A stretch of DNA of 64,000 nt from Arcticibacter tournemirensis. GTDB taxonomy: Bacteria; Bacteroidota; Bacteroidia; Sphingobacteriales; Sphingobacteriaceae. Below the pieces are notes generated by a model that had not been told where the DNA came from, made no database searches, and was given only the letters and a program-made list of their open reading frames with translations. Positions within the stretch are counted from its first letter, which is position 1. Each line of letters opens with the position of its first letter. The position numbers and the translations under genes were made by a program. Location of the stretch: the NCBI RefSeq assembly GCF_006716645.1, contig NZ_VFPL01000001.1, positions 3,472,001 through 3,536,000 of the forward strand, written 5' to 3'. Of the stretch, positions 1 through 7,817 are shown one piece after another.

Positions 1-2315
1 GCGGCTTTAATATCCCAGTTCTCGTAAAGCGTAGTTGCACCGTTCACTATCCACCATCCCCATGAAGGATAAGTATCCTGGCGGGCAAGTTTATAAGCAG
101 TTTCCGCTTGTCCATTTTCGCTGAGAGCGTTCAAAATGGCTTTTGCTCCGAGTACCCCAACATCCAGGTGAAAATTGGACTCTTCCACTTTTTTAGCCAG
201 ATTAGAAGCAACCTGCGCTTTAAGCTCGTTAGGCACTACGCCCCAGAATAATGGAACACTTAACTCGGTTTGTGTGCCGCTGGCGTAGGTGGCTTTACCC
301 CGGTCGAGGTATTTGTCGTTTATTGCTTTCTTTATTTTCTCAGCAAGAGCGCTGTAGTAGGCATAGTCATCATTCTTATTGAACATTTTTGCAGCTTTAG
401 CAAGAATGCTGGCATCAACAAAATAATATACTGAAGATGTCAGTTCAAGCGAAGATTGCGACTTAACCGGCACCCAGTCGCCCCTCCCCCAACTGGTAAG
501 TCCGCTGGGACTTCTATGTTCAATGTAGTCGACGTAACGCTTAATATTCTCATAACTTTCTTCAAGCAAACGGCTGTCGCCATAAAAAAGATAAACATTC
601 CAGGGAATTATGGCGATGGTACTGGTCCAGTCCGTCCCGTTTGCAGTACCGTAGCCCCAGCCTCCTGTAGGAATTATATCGGGGAGCACACCATTGGGTT
701 GTTGCTCATCCCGGTGATCTGCGATCCACTTTTCATAGATAGTGATACCGTCAAAGTTATATAAACCTGATTCCACTGCAAAATGTCCGTCACCTGTCCA
801 ACCGTTTTTCTCCCGTTGAGGGCAGTCTGTAGGGTATCCATAAAGATTCGATAAATATGAATTATTCGTGGCTTGCCAGATCTTATTGATCAGCTCGTCG
901 GACGCATGGATGCTCCCTGCAACCGGCACATCGCTATGCATAAAATAGCCGGTAAGGCTCTCCTTGTTCAGGGTAACAGGCTTGCTGCTTGTTACCTCCA
1001 CATATTGAAAGCCTTTATAATTGAACTTCGGCATAAACTCTTCGGTTCCTTTCCCACTCAGGATAAAGATATCGGTCTGAAAAGGATCGGTATTATCGAG
1101 GGGCCTGTAGTAAACATCGATATTCGACATATCAAGACGGCCGTTCGGATAAAGACGTTCGCCATGCTTCAAACGAAGTGTCGTTCCCTCCGCCCCCTGA
1201 ACACTGATCCGGCTCACCCCGGCAATATTTCTGCCCAGATCGAACAAATAAGTGGTGTCATTAATCTTTTTAACAGATTTAGCAGGGATCGTTTCGACAT
1301 TGCGAATTGGATGTAAAGCCTGAGATACTATATTCTGAGAAGGCGCAGCGCGGTACATTACTCCGTGCCACTTAGAATCATCAAAATCAACGGTATTCCA
1401 ACCCTTTTGTTCACGCCGGGCATCGTAATGTTCGCCCGTATAAATGCTGTTGAATACAATAGGCCCCTGATCGGTTTTCCAGTCGAGGTCGGTGCCCACC
1501 ACTTCTAACGTTCCGTCCTCATACGTCAGGCGGAGATCCATACAAAATGCCGGCCTGTTACGCCATGGAGCACGCTCAAAGTTCCAAACTGCACGCGATT
1601 GATGATTGTACCAGCCGTTGCCAAGAATGACTCCGACTGCATTTTTTCCGCTTTGCAGATGCTCCGTTACATCATAACTTACATAGATGTTGCGGCGGTC
1701 GAAACGCGTATAAACCGGATCAAGCCGATGATTACCAACTTTCTTACCATTCAGATACAGTTCATACAGGCCGCCAACAGCAATATAAGCTCTCGCGCTT
1801 TTCAGCTTTTTGGAGGTATTAAAAACCTTACGAAAATAGGGCGCAGGCTTCGTATCAATGGAGCCATGATCAGAAATCCAGGTTCCTTTCCAGTTCTGCT
1901 GCCCCATCATTCCTGTCTCAAAAGCCGATACCTTTGATTCTGCTGGTTTGCCGAGCTGATCCCAGCTTACAACTTTCCAATAATACCTGGTAAAACGATT
2001 TAGTTTTTTTCCGGAATAAATGACCGGCATACTTCCTGGAGAAATTTTCCCCGAGGTCCACAGATCCCCGTCCTTATTCCCTACCCTTATAGAATCAGTT
2101 CCAACAATAACCTCGTAGGCGGTTTGCTTCGCTCCCTGGCGACTGTCGTTAAGCGTCCATGTCAGGCGGGGTCTTTCCGAATCAATTCCAAGTGGATTTA
2201 CAAGGTACTCACACCTAAGGTCAACAGGCTCGCCTTCACTTGCAGCAAACGAGGATGCGGATAAGAAGAAGAGAGCTATCAAAGCTAAAGAGCAGCGGTC
2301 AAATTTTACTAACAT
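1..2315 (-). CDS. GH78 alpha-L-rhamnosidase, 3' end outside window
   Basis: Secreted glycoside hydrolase that removes terminal alpha-L-rhamnose from plant or microbial polysaccharides by an inverting mechanism. The ATG at 2315 opens a short signal peptide ending in SFAAS, followed by the N-terminal Ig-like and jelly-roll domains usual in GH78, then the (alpha/alpha)6 barrel. The signature DCPQREKNGWTGD starts at D497, and the spacing D497/E502/D509 matches the known catalytic acids of Bacillus RhaB. A further glutamate, E765 in TTLYENW, fits the catalytic base. About 771 codons are visible; full-length relatives are about 900, so the missing part is the C-terminal sandwich. Confident family call; the natural substrate is unknown. 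Confidence 0.93.
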   Translation of the reverse strand, partial: MLVKFDRCSLALIALFFLSASSFAASEGEPVDLRCEYLVNPLGIDSERPRLTWTLNDSRQGAKQTAYEVIVGTDSIRVGNKDGDLWTSGKISPGSMPVIYSGKKLNRFTRYYWKVVSWDQLGKPAESKVSAFETGMMGQQNWKGTWISDHGSIDTKPAPYFRKVFNTSKKLKSARAYIAVGGLYELYLNGKKVGNHRLDPVYTRFDRRNIYVSYDVTEHLQSGKNAVGVILGNGWYNHQSRAVWNFERAPWRNRPAFCMDLRLTYEDGTLEVVGTDLDWKTDQGPIVFNSIYTGEHYDARREQKGWNTVDFDDSKWHGVMYRAAPSQNIVSQALHPIRNVETIPAKSVKKINDTTYLFDLGRNIAGVSRISVQGAEGTTLRLKHGERLYPNGRLDMSNIDVYYRPLDNTDPFQTDIFILSGKGTEEFMPKFNYKGFQYVEVTSSKPVTLNKESLTGYFMHSDVPVAGSIHASDELINKIWQATNNSYLSNLYGYPTDCPQREKNGWTGDGHFAVESGLYNFDGITIYEKWIADHRDEQQPNGVLPDIIPTGGWGYGTANGTDWTSTIAIIPWNVYLFYGDSRLLEESYENIKRYVDYIEHRSPSGLTSWGRGDWVPVKSQSSLELTSSVYYFVDASILAKAAKMFNKNDDYAYYSALAEKIKKAINDKYLDRGKATYASGTQTELSVPLFWGVVPNELKAQVASNLAKKVEESNFHLDVGVLGAKAILNALSENGQAETAYKLARQDTYPSWGWWIVNGATTLYENWDIKA

Positions 2316-2448
2316 CTATTCAGGTTATTATTTCAAGGCTAATTTGCAATAATAATTTCATCTTTCAGTGTTAGCAACCTGTACTGTCCTGCCTCAAGGG
2401 GGTGTAATGGATATCATAGTAGCTGGAAAGTTCCTTCCTCCTGGCCGG

Positions 2449-2649
2449 CTAATACGCTAGCTCTTCACAGTTAAAACCAGTGTCCCGCAAGGTTCTGATT
2501 ATCGTTTCCGGGCTGCCCGCTGGTGTGTCGACGCGTAAGATCTTATCGCAATCGTCTAGATCGAAAGTCCATTTCGCCAGCGGGATTACCTCATTCAAAC
2601 AAATATTCATGCCTTTGATTTTGTAAAATGTAATTGATCTAACGGTCAC
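2449..2649 (-). CDS. Small HMA-like (copper-chaperone fold) protein
   Basis: A 66-residue protein starting at a GTG 17 bp after the preceding lipoprotein gene; an internal ATG at 2610 would give 53 residues. The core WTFDLDDCDKILRV and the end TGFNCEEL resemble a small family, common in Bacteroidota, distantly related to heavy-metal-associated domains but without a CxxC metal site. The segment before the core looks shorter than in family members I remember, so the N-terminus may be eroded. Function unknown. Likely co-transcribed with the upstream lipoprotein. Confidence 0.55.
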   Translation of the reverse strand: MTVRSITFYKIKGMNICLNEVIPLAKWTFDLDDCDKILRVDTPAGSPETIIRTLRDTGFNCEELAY

Positions 2650-2666
2650 TAAAAACGACCTGCTGG

Positions 2667-3218
2667 TTAAAAGCTTTCATCCTGGTGCGTAGTCTCAAAA
2701 GCGGTATCGCGGGATGCCACAGACCTCTTTCCTTTAGCTATACTTTTAAGTCGTATACTTAAATCAGGATAAGAACTTGCGTCCTTAAACACTCTATTGA
2801 GTGCAGCAGCGTCAAGGTTTGATAATTCCGGAAACTTCTTCCTGACCTTAGCGTAGAGAGCAGCAAACTGCTTTTGTCGCTTTAAAAAGAGTGCCGGATC
2901 TTCTACCCCTCTATTTCGATAGTACTCAATCCATTCCTTCAGCATCTTGTTTTTTTCTCGGGGAGGATGAATATCCTTACTTCTATCCCTGGAGAGCCAC
3001 ATATTCGCAGTGTTTTGATACATTTCATTCATTCTTTTGAATTGGGGGTCTCCCCTGAGCCTCTCAGATAAACGATTTGTAAATGCCAACTTTTCGCTGA
3101 TTGACATTTGAGAATAAGGTTTGATTTTAGAACTGTTATTCACCGGACCCTTATCCGGGTTGTTGCGACATGAAGCTATCGAAGCGACAATAGATATTAA
3201 TAAGATTATTCCTTTCAT
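2667..3218 (-). CDS. Hypothetical lipoprotein
   Basis: A 183-residue protein whose N-terminus (MKGIILLISIVASIASC) is a type II signal peptide with lipobox IASC, so it should be lipidated after cysteine 17. The mature part is strongly charged and predicted helical (many K, R, E and D), with no domain I recognise. The residues after the cysteine (RNNPDKG) give no clear surface-export signal. It sits just upstream of the small HMA-like gene, which probably shares its transcript. Function unknown. Confidence 0.7.
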   Translation of the reverse strand: MKGIILLISIVASIASCRNNPDKGPVNNSSKIKPYSQMSISEKLAFTNRLSERLRGDPQFKRMNEMYQNTANMWLSRDRSKDIHPPREKNKMLKEWIEYYRNRGVEDPALFLKRQKQFAALYAKVRKKFPELSNLDAAALNRVFKDASSYPDLSIRLKSIAKGKRSVASRDTAFETTHQDESF

Positions 3219-3658
3219 TTGATTTTAATTATTCAAGTAAACAATGGGCTTTTGCGATAACTTGCAAATGGTGGTCGTCTTGTAGAACTCAAGGGCTAGT
3301 ATCTGTTGCTAAGGTTTGTTTAAGATTTGTTAACGGTTTACAACTGTTGATTCATTAATATCAAAGGTATTGTCAAATTTAGACAACTTCTCTCCTAGGG
3401 TATTTGTTCTTGAAAAATCTAAAAACTCAAAACAACAAATATCTATATGTCAGTTATTTAACATTCAAAACAATACAATCTAACTCCAGCGAGAACTCTC
3501 ACCATGCCTTCAAACATACTAAACACATTGTTGCTCTACAAGATGCGGCTGACAAACTATTTCGGGAGTAGCTTTTTGGATTCGATTTCTGATACCCCAT
3601 ATGATCATTATCTTATTCTGCGTACTTTCAGGCATTTAAATCCAAACATCAATTAACG
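3219..3658. other. Gene-free AT-rich interval
   Basis: About 440 bp between divergent genes. It is AT-rich with stops in all frames. I see no convincing ORF, tRNA or strong hairpin. It should hold the promoters of the lipoprotein (minus) and of the rhodanese-like protein (plus). Confidence 0.6.
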
Positions 3659-4108
3659 ATGAGAAAAACACTAAGCATACTGGTTATTGTATTGATAGCA
3701 GCATTAAATTCAAATGCTCAACTCCAGAAAAGGTACCAATTAAAAAAGGACCCGTGGAATAAAGATGAGTTGATTGATCCGGCAACACTGGCCGCTCTGA
3801 TAAAAAATCCAAAAGCATCTAAGCCCATCATCTTCAATATAGGTGTAGTTGAGAATATAAAAGGAGCAAGACATATTGGGAAAGCCAGTGATAAGGAAAA
3901 TTTGGAACAGTTTAGAAAGGCATTATCGTCAATACCCAAAAGTAATAGCATAGTAGTGTATTGCGGCTGTTGTCCCTTTGATAGATGTCCGAATATCCGG
4001 CCTGCCTTTGAGATGTTAAAGACCCAGGGATTTAAGAACGGTAAACTCCTCAACCTCCCAACGAATATAAAAGTCGACTGGATTGATAAAGGATATCCTA
4101 TAGAATAA
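3659..4108 (+). CDS. Secreted rhodanese-like domain protein
   Basis: 149 residues with a cleavable signal peptide ending in SNAQ. The mature part fits a rhodanese fold: a substrate or protein is bound near PIIFNIG, and the loop VVYCGCCPFDRC occupies the position of the active-site loop, with the presumed catalytic cysteine inside CGCC followed by PFDRCPN. Such exported rhodaneses with a CGCCP loop occur in Bacteroidota, and a periplasmic sulfur-transfer or redox role is inferred. The gene ends only about 40 bp before the left end of the IS66 element. Family confidence is good; the reaction is unknown. Confidence 0.8.
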   Translation: MRKTLSILVIVLIAALNSNAQLQKRYQLKKDPWNKDELIDPATLAALIKNPKASKPIIFNIGVVENIKGARHIGKASDKENLEQFRKALSSIPKSNSIVVYCGCCPFDRCPNIRPAFEMLKTQGFKNGKLLNLPTNIKVDWIDKGYPIE

Positions 4109-4203
4109 GCTAATGTGCCCACTATCATATCAAAGTATCCGTCCCGTAATGTAGGTTCCCTAAAGAATACGGGAGCGTTCTACCTTTGAAAAAAAAATCA
4201 AAG

Positions 4204-4509
4204 ATGGAAGCAGTCAAAGCCTACACGAAAGAAGAACGGGAGTATCATGTACAGCAATGGCGGGACAGCGGCAAGAGCCAGAAGTCCTACAGCTGGGAAG
4301 CAGGCATTCCAGTGTTATCCCTTCATTATTGGATCTACGGAAAGAAAAAGAAAGCAAGACAAAAAAGCGGGATACCAGCCTTTGCCCCCCTGCAAGTGAA
4401 AGAAGATGAGGCCCCCCATCTGGAGATCACCCTTGAACTGCCGCGGGGTATACGGATTATCCTTCAGGGCCAGGTGAGTGCAGAATACATCAAAAGTTTG
4501 CTTGGATGA
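4204..4509 (+). CDS. tnpA: IS66 accessory protein TnpA
   Basis: Small IS66 ORF1 protein of about 101 residues from the ATG at 4204; an in-frame TTG at 4186 would add six residues. It begins with a helix-turn-helix-like region (EEREYHVQQWRDSGKSQKSY) typical of the TnpA/IS3-like DNA-binding N-terminus, followed by a LSLHYWIYGKKKK segment usual in this family. Its stop overlaps the start of tnpB in an ATGA arrangement, implying translational coupling. Required together with TnpB for efficient IS66 transposition in studied elements. Confidence 0.85.
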   Translation: MEAVKAYTKEEREYHVQQWRDSGKSQKSYSWEAGIPVLSLHYWIYGKKKKARQKSGIPAFAPLQVKEDEAPHLEITLELPRGIRIILQGQVSAEYIKSLLG

Positions 4510-4871
4510 GCCTGCTATCGCTGCCCGCCCACCTTTCTTATTATCTGTATACCGGCCATGCTGACATGAGACGTACCTTTGAAGGCCTGTGCGGGCTGGT
4601 GCGTAATGAAATGGAAGCAGACCCGCTGAACCATCAGGTGTATATCTTTATTAACCGGCGGGGTACCCAGGTCAAACTATTATTATGGGAAGGCGACGGT
4701 TTCAGTATTTACCACAAACGTCTGGAAGCAGGCACCTTTGAAAGACCGGGCCATAGTGGGGACGACCAACGGGCCATCATTAGCAGAACCCAGTTGCAAC
4801 TGATCCTTCAGGGGGTAAAGCTGCAGAGCGTCAGTTATCGTAAGCGGTATCAGCGGCGGGGAATCCCTTAA
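4506..4871 (+). CDS. tnpB: IS66 accessory protein TnpB
   Basis: 121-residue IS66 Orf2 protein. The family hallmarks are present: HADMRRTFEGLCGLV near the N-terminus and VYIFINRRGTQVKLLLWEGDGFSIYHKRLEAG-type sequence in the middle. The start ATG overlaps the tnpA stop by four bases. TnpB is an accessory factor of unknown biochemical activity needed for transposition. Length is normal and no disruption is seen. Confidence 0.92.
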   Translation: MSLLSLPAHLSYYLYTGHADMRRTFEGLCGLVRNEMEADPLNHQVYIFINRRGTQVKLLLWEGDGFSIYHKRLEAGTFERPGHSGDDQRAIISRTQLQLILQGVKLQSVSYRKRYQRRGIP

Positions 4872-4889
4872 AAGATTAACTTTACGGAC

Positions 4890-5102
4890 ATGAAGAAGAA
4901 GCGGAAACTACCCCGGTTTAAAGACCTGACCCCAGAGGAATACCAAAAGGTGATGGAGGGGCTCAAGGGTGAGATTGACTATCTGAAAAATGAGAATGAG
5001 CAGTTGCAAAATGAGCTCTCCGACCTGAGTGCGCGTAAGGCTTTTCTGAATGAAATAGATGAACAAAATGAGCGTCTTTTAAGGGGTAAAAACTTGCTTT
5101 AA
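4890..5102 (+). CDS. Small coiled-coil ORF inside IS66
   Basis: A 70-residue basic then coiled-coil protein between tnpB and tnpC. Its segment LTPEEYQKVMEGL parallels LTREEYQSLVQRL at the N-terminus of the following TnpC, and both run into a leucine/glutamate-rich helix. It therefore looks like a duplicated or split-off TnpC leader, in a different frame from TnpC (frame 3 versus frame 2). It could dimerise with the TnpC coiled coil. The standard IS66 layout has three ORFs, so this is an extra gene. Confidence 0.6.
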   Translation: MKKKRKLPRFKDLTPEEYQKVMEGLKGEIDYLKNENEQLQNELSDLSARKAFLNEIDEQNERLLRGKNLL

Positions 5103-5131
5103 TACGTTTAAAGGCCTATATTTAAAGCATA

Positions 5132-6748
5132 ATGCAGGTCATCATTCCTCTGTTTGAAACCCTTACCCGGGAAGAATATCAGTCGCTGGTACAGCGGCTG
5201 CTTACCCGAATTGAGGAGTTGGAAGACCGTCATTATAAGGACCGCAGAACGCTGGCAGAATACGCGCAGCTCATCTGGGGTAAAAAAAGCGAGAAACACA
5301 TCCGGGCGCTTGCTGAGGCTGACTTGAATACCGTCCAGGGGGAAATCCCTTTCGCAGACCAGCCGGAAATAGAGACCAGCAGGGAGAAGGATGCAGAAGA
5401 AACAGCGTCTGCAGAGGTTGTGCCTGCCAGTGAACCGCAGCATCGGTATCAGCGCCGCCTGAAACCTTGCGGGCGCAAAAAACTGAGCGCAAACCTTCCC
5501 CGCGAATATGTGGAAATCCTTCCGGAGAATTACCATCAGGAGATGGTGCGTATCGATGCTGAAATTACCGAAGAACTGGACTACCGTCCGGGCAGCTTCT
5601 TTGTGCGGGTCATCTCAAGGCCCCGTTTTACCGATCCCCGCACCAAAGGAGTGGCTATCGCCCCCATGCCACAGCGCCCGGTACATAAAGGTATCGCAGG
5701 GGCAGGGCTGCTGGCCTGGGTACTGGTATCCCGTTTTTGTGATCACCTTCCGTACTACCGCCAGGTGAAAATGCTCAACCGCTACGGGGAGGATATTGTA
5801 AACACCTCTACCATGGGACGCTGGGTAAAGGAATCGATCAACCTTCTGGCCATCATCTACAGCCGGATGAAAGAACAGGTTCTTCAAAGTGATTATCTGA
5901 TGGCCGATGAAACCACCATCAAAGTACTGGATACCCATAAAGAGTCAGGCAAGCACCAGGGCTATATCTGGGGCTATCTGGCACCGCTGGTAAAATTGGT
6001 GGTCATGGACTATGCCGAAGGGAGGGCTGCCGACTATCCAGAACAGTTTATCGGCGACTATAGCGGTACCTTTCAGACAGACGCTTATGGTGGCTATGAT
6101 AAATTATTGAAAGACAGAAAAGATATGGTACACGCCGGATGTTGGGTCCATACAAGGCGCAATTTTTTTAAAGCCCTCTCCGGTGATAAGAAACGGGCCA
6201 CAGAAGCATTGGAGATGATCGGGGCATTATATGCCCTAGAATCTTCAGCACGGGACAAGGGGGCAAATGAGCAGGAGTTTTTACGGATGCGCCAGGAGTT
6301 TTCCCTTCCCATACTGGCAGAACTGAAAGAATGGGCAGAAAAGCAACTAATGGAACTTAACCACAGGGCTGCCATAGCAGAAGCCTGCCGGTATATGCTT
6401 AAGAGATGGGATAAACTGATGCACTATACCACAGATGGAAGAATGCTTCCGGATACCAATCTCCTTGAAGGCCGTTTTCGCTGCATTGGATTAGGCCGTA
6501 AGAACTGGTTGTTCGCCGGCAACCATCAATCGGCCGAAAGAAGTGCCATCATCTATTCTATTACAGAATCCTGCATACTCAATAGCATTGATCCTTTCAG
6601 CTATCTCAAAGATGTGCTGGCCAGGCTGCCTTATCTGGTTTTTGCACCCAAAGAAAGACTTGATGAATTGCTTCCTAACAATTGGAAGCCGAAGGCCCAA
6701 CGAATATATACTCCTGTTCAAGGTCAGGATATGATGATGGCCGGCTAA
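5132..6748 (+). CDS. tnpC: IS66 transposase TnpC
   Basis: 538-residue DDE transposase. The N-terminal coiled coil (residues 1-60) ends in the IWGKKSEK motif. Next come a Cys-containing middle region and the catalytic core with ADETTIKVLD and QTDAYGGYD for the two aspartates and NLLEGRFRCIGLGRKNWLFAG for the glutamate. The IS66 C-terminal domain follows (AERSAIIYSITESC, then DPFSYLKDVL). All catalytic residues are present and the length is normal, so the enzyme is probably active. Confidence 0.95.
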   Translation: MQVIIPLFETLTREEYQSLVQRLLTRIEELEDRHYKDRRTLAEYAQLIWGKKSEKHIRALAEADLNTVQGEIPFADQPEIETSREKDAEETASAEVVPASEPQHRYQRRLKPCGRKKLSANLPREYVEILPENYHQEMVRIDAEITEELDYRPGSFFVRVISRPRFTDPRTKGVAIAPMPQRPVHKGIAGAGLLAWVLVSRFCDHLPYYRQVKMLNRYGEDIVNTSTMGRWVKESINLLAIIYSRMKEQVLQSDYLMADETTIKVLDTHKESGKHQGYIWGYLAPLVKLVVMDYAEGRAADYPEQFIGDYSGTFQTDAYGGYDKLLKDRKDMVHAGCWVHTRRNFFKALSGDKKRATEALEMIGALYALESSARDKGANEQEFLRMRQEFSLPILAELKEWAEKQLMELNHRAAIAEACRYMLKRWDKLMHYTTDGRMLPDTNLLEGRFRCIGLGRKNWLFAGNHQSAERSAIIYSITESCILNSIDPFSYLKDVLARLPYLVFAPKERLDELLPNNWKPKAQRIYTPVQGQDMMMAG

Positions 6749-6935
6749 AACTGAAATATTCCCCAGGAATCAAATACCTATTTTACGGCATGGATACATA
6801 TCAAACTCATGATTCTTTGGACCATTCGTCTTTTTACTCTTTATTAACTTGCATAAAAAACCGCTTTGATAGCCGGTGGCACGCTTTTTAATTTACGTCT
6901 CACCTAAAACTGGCAAATAGAACTCAACAAGCATT

Positions 6936-7745
6936 ATGAAGCCCGAAGACAATTTCATAGAAATAAACAAACACTCGTGGAATAATAGAGTAGATACGCA
7001 TGTGCATTCAGAATTTTATAACCTTGAAGGGTTTTTAAAAGGAGAGACATCTTTAAACCCTATTGAATTAGAGATACTTGGAGATATTAAGGGAAAAAGG
7101 ATTTTACATTTGCAATGTCATTTCGGACAAGACACCATTTCATTAAGCAGGCTCGGCGCAAAAGTCACCGGTATTGATTTTTCTGACAAGGCAATTGAAA
7201 GTGCCAGAAAAATTGCCAGGGAGACCTCTTCAGACGTTCAATTTATCTGTTGCGATTTGTATGATTTAGGAAACCATCTGGATAAGCAATTTGATCTTAT
7301 TTTCACGAGTTATGGAACTATTGCGTGGTTACCCGACTTAGATAAATGGGGAAAAATAATCTCCAGGTTTTTGAAACCAACCGGGAAATTTATTTTTGTA
7401 GAATTTCATCCTGTGGTTTGGATGTTCGACGAGAATTTCAATAAAATCAGCTATAATTATTTTAATGTAGCACCGATAGCGGAAACAGAAAGCGGAACTT
7501 ATGCGGATAAAAATGCAAGCATATCTCAGTCTTATGTAACATGGAATCATAGTATGAGTGAAGTGATAAGCAGCTTGTTAAATAATTCTTTAGAACTTAA
7601 CGAAATGCGGGAATATGACTATTCTCCTTATAATGTTTTTAACAATACGATTGAAATAGAGCCTAAAAAATTCAGAATAAAGCATTTCGATAATAAAATT
7701 CCGATGGTATTTTCAATTGTTGCAAGCAAGAAAGCTGAAGGGTAA
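6936..7745 (+). CDS. Class I SAM-dependent methyltransferase
   Basis: 269 residues with a Rossmann-type methyltransferase fold. Motif I is ILHLQCHFGQDT (residues 55-66), the acidic ribose-binding residue lies in VTGIDFSD, and motif IV is FDLIFTSYG. The LQCHFGQDT variant of motif I is typical of a family of small bacterial methyltransferases without assigned substrate. The gene is clearly more AT-rich than the glycosidase that follows and lies just right of the IS66 element, which hints at local acquisition. No signal peptide, so it is cytoplasmic. The substrate cannot be inferred. Confidence 0.85.
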   Translation: MKPEDNFIEINKHSWNNRVDTHVHSEFYNLEGFLKGETSLNPIELEILGDIKGKRILHLQCHFGQDTISLSRLGAKVTGIDFSDKAIESARKIARETSSDVQFICCDLYDLGNHLDKQFDLIFTSYGTIAWLPDLDKWGKIISRFLKPTGKFIFVEFHPVVWMFDENFNKISYNYFNVAPIAETESGTYADKNASISQSYVTWNHSMSEVISSLLNNSLELNEMREYDYSPYNVFNNTIEIEPKKFRIKHFDNKIPMVFSIVASKKAEG

Positions 7746-7817
7746 TAATCTTCAAATAGTTTCTATATTTTATTCATTTTCTGTTAGTTTAGCTTCCTAA
7801 ACCACAGAATATCACCA

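Larger units (their letters stand above)
4146..6786 (+). mobile_element. IS66-family insertion sequence
   Basis: Contains the three standard IS66 genes plus an extra ORF, all on the plus strand. Proposed ends: the left end begins GTAATGTAGGT at 4146, and the reverse complement of the right end begins GTAAAATAGGT (9 of 11 identical), consistent with the GTAA start usual for IS66. Flanking 8-mers (left TCCGTCCC, right GGCATGGA) do not match, so no target duplication is visible. Either the copy is old, the flanks were rearranged, or one end is misplaced. The genes look intact. Confidence 0.75.
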
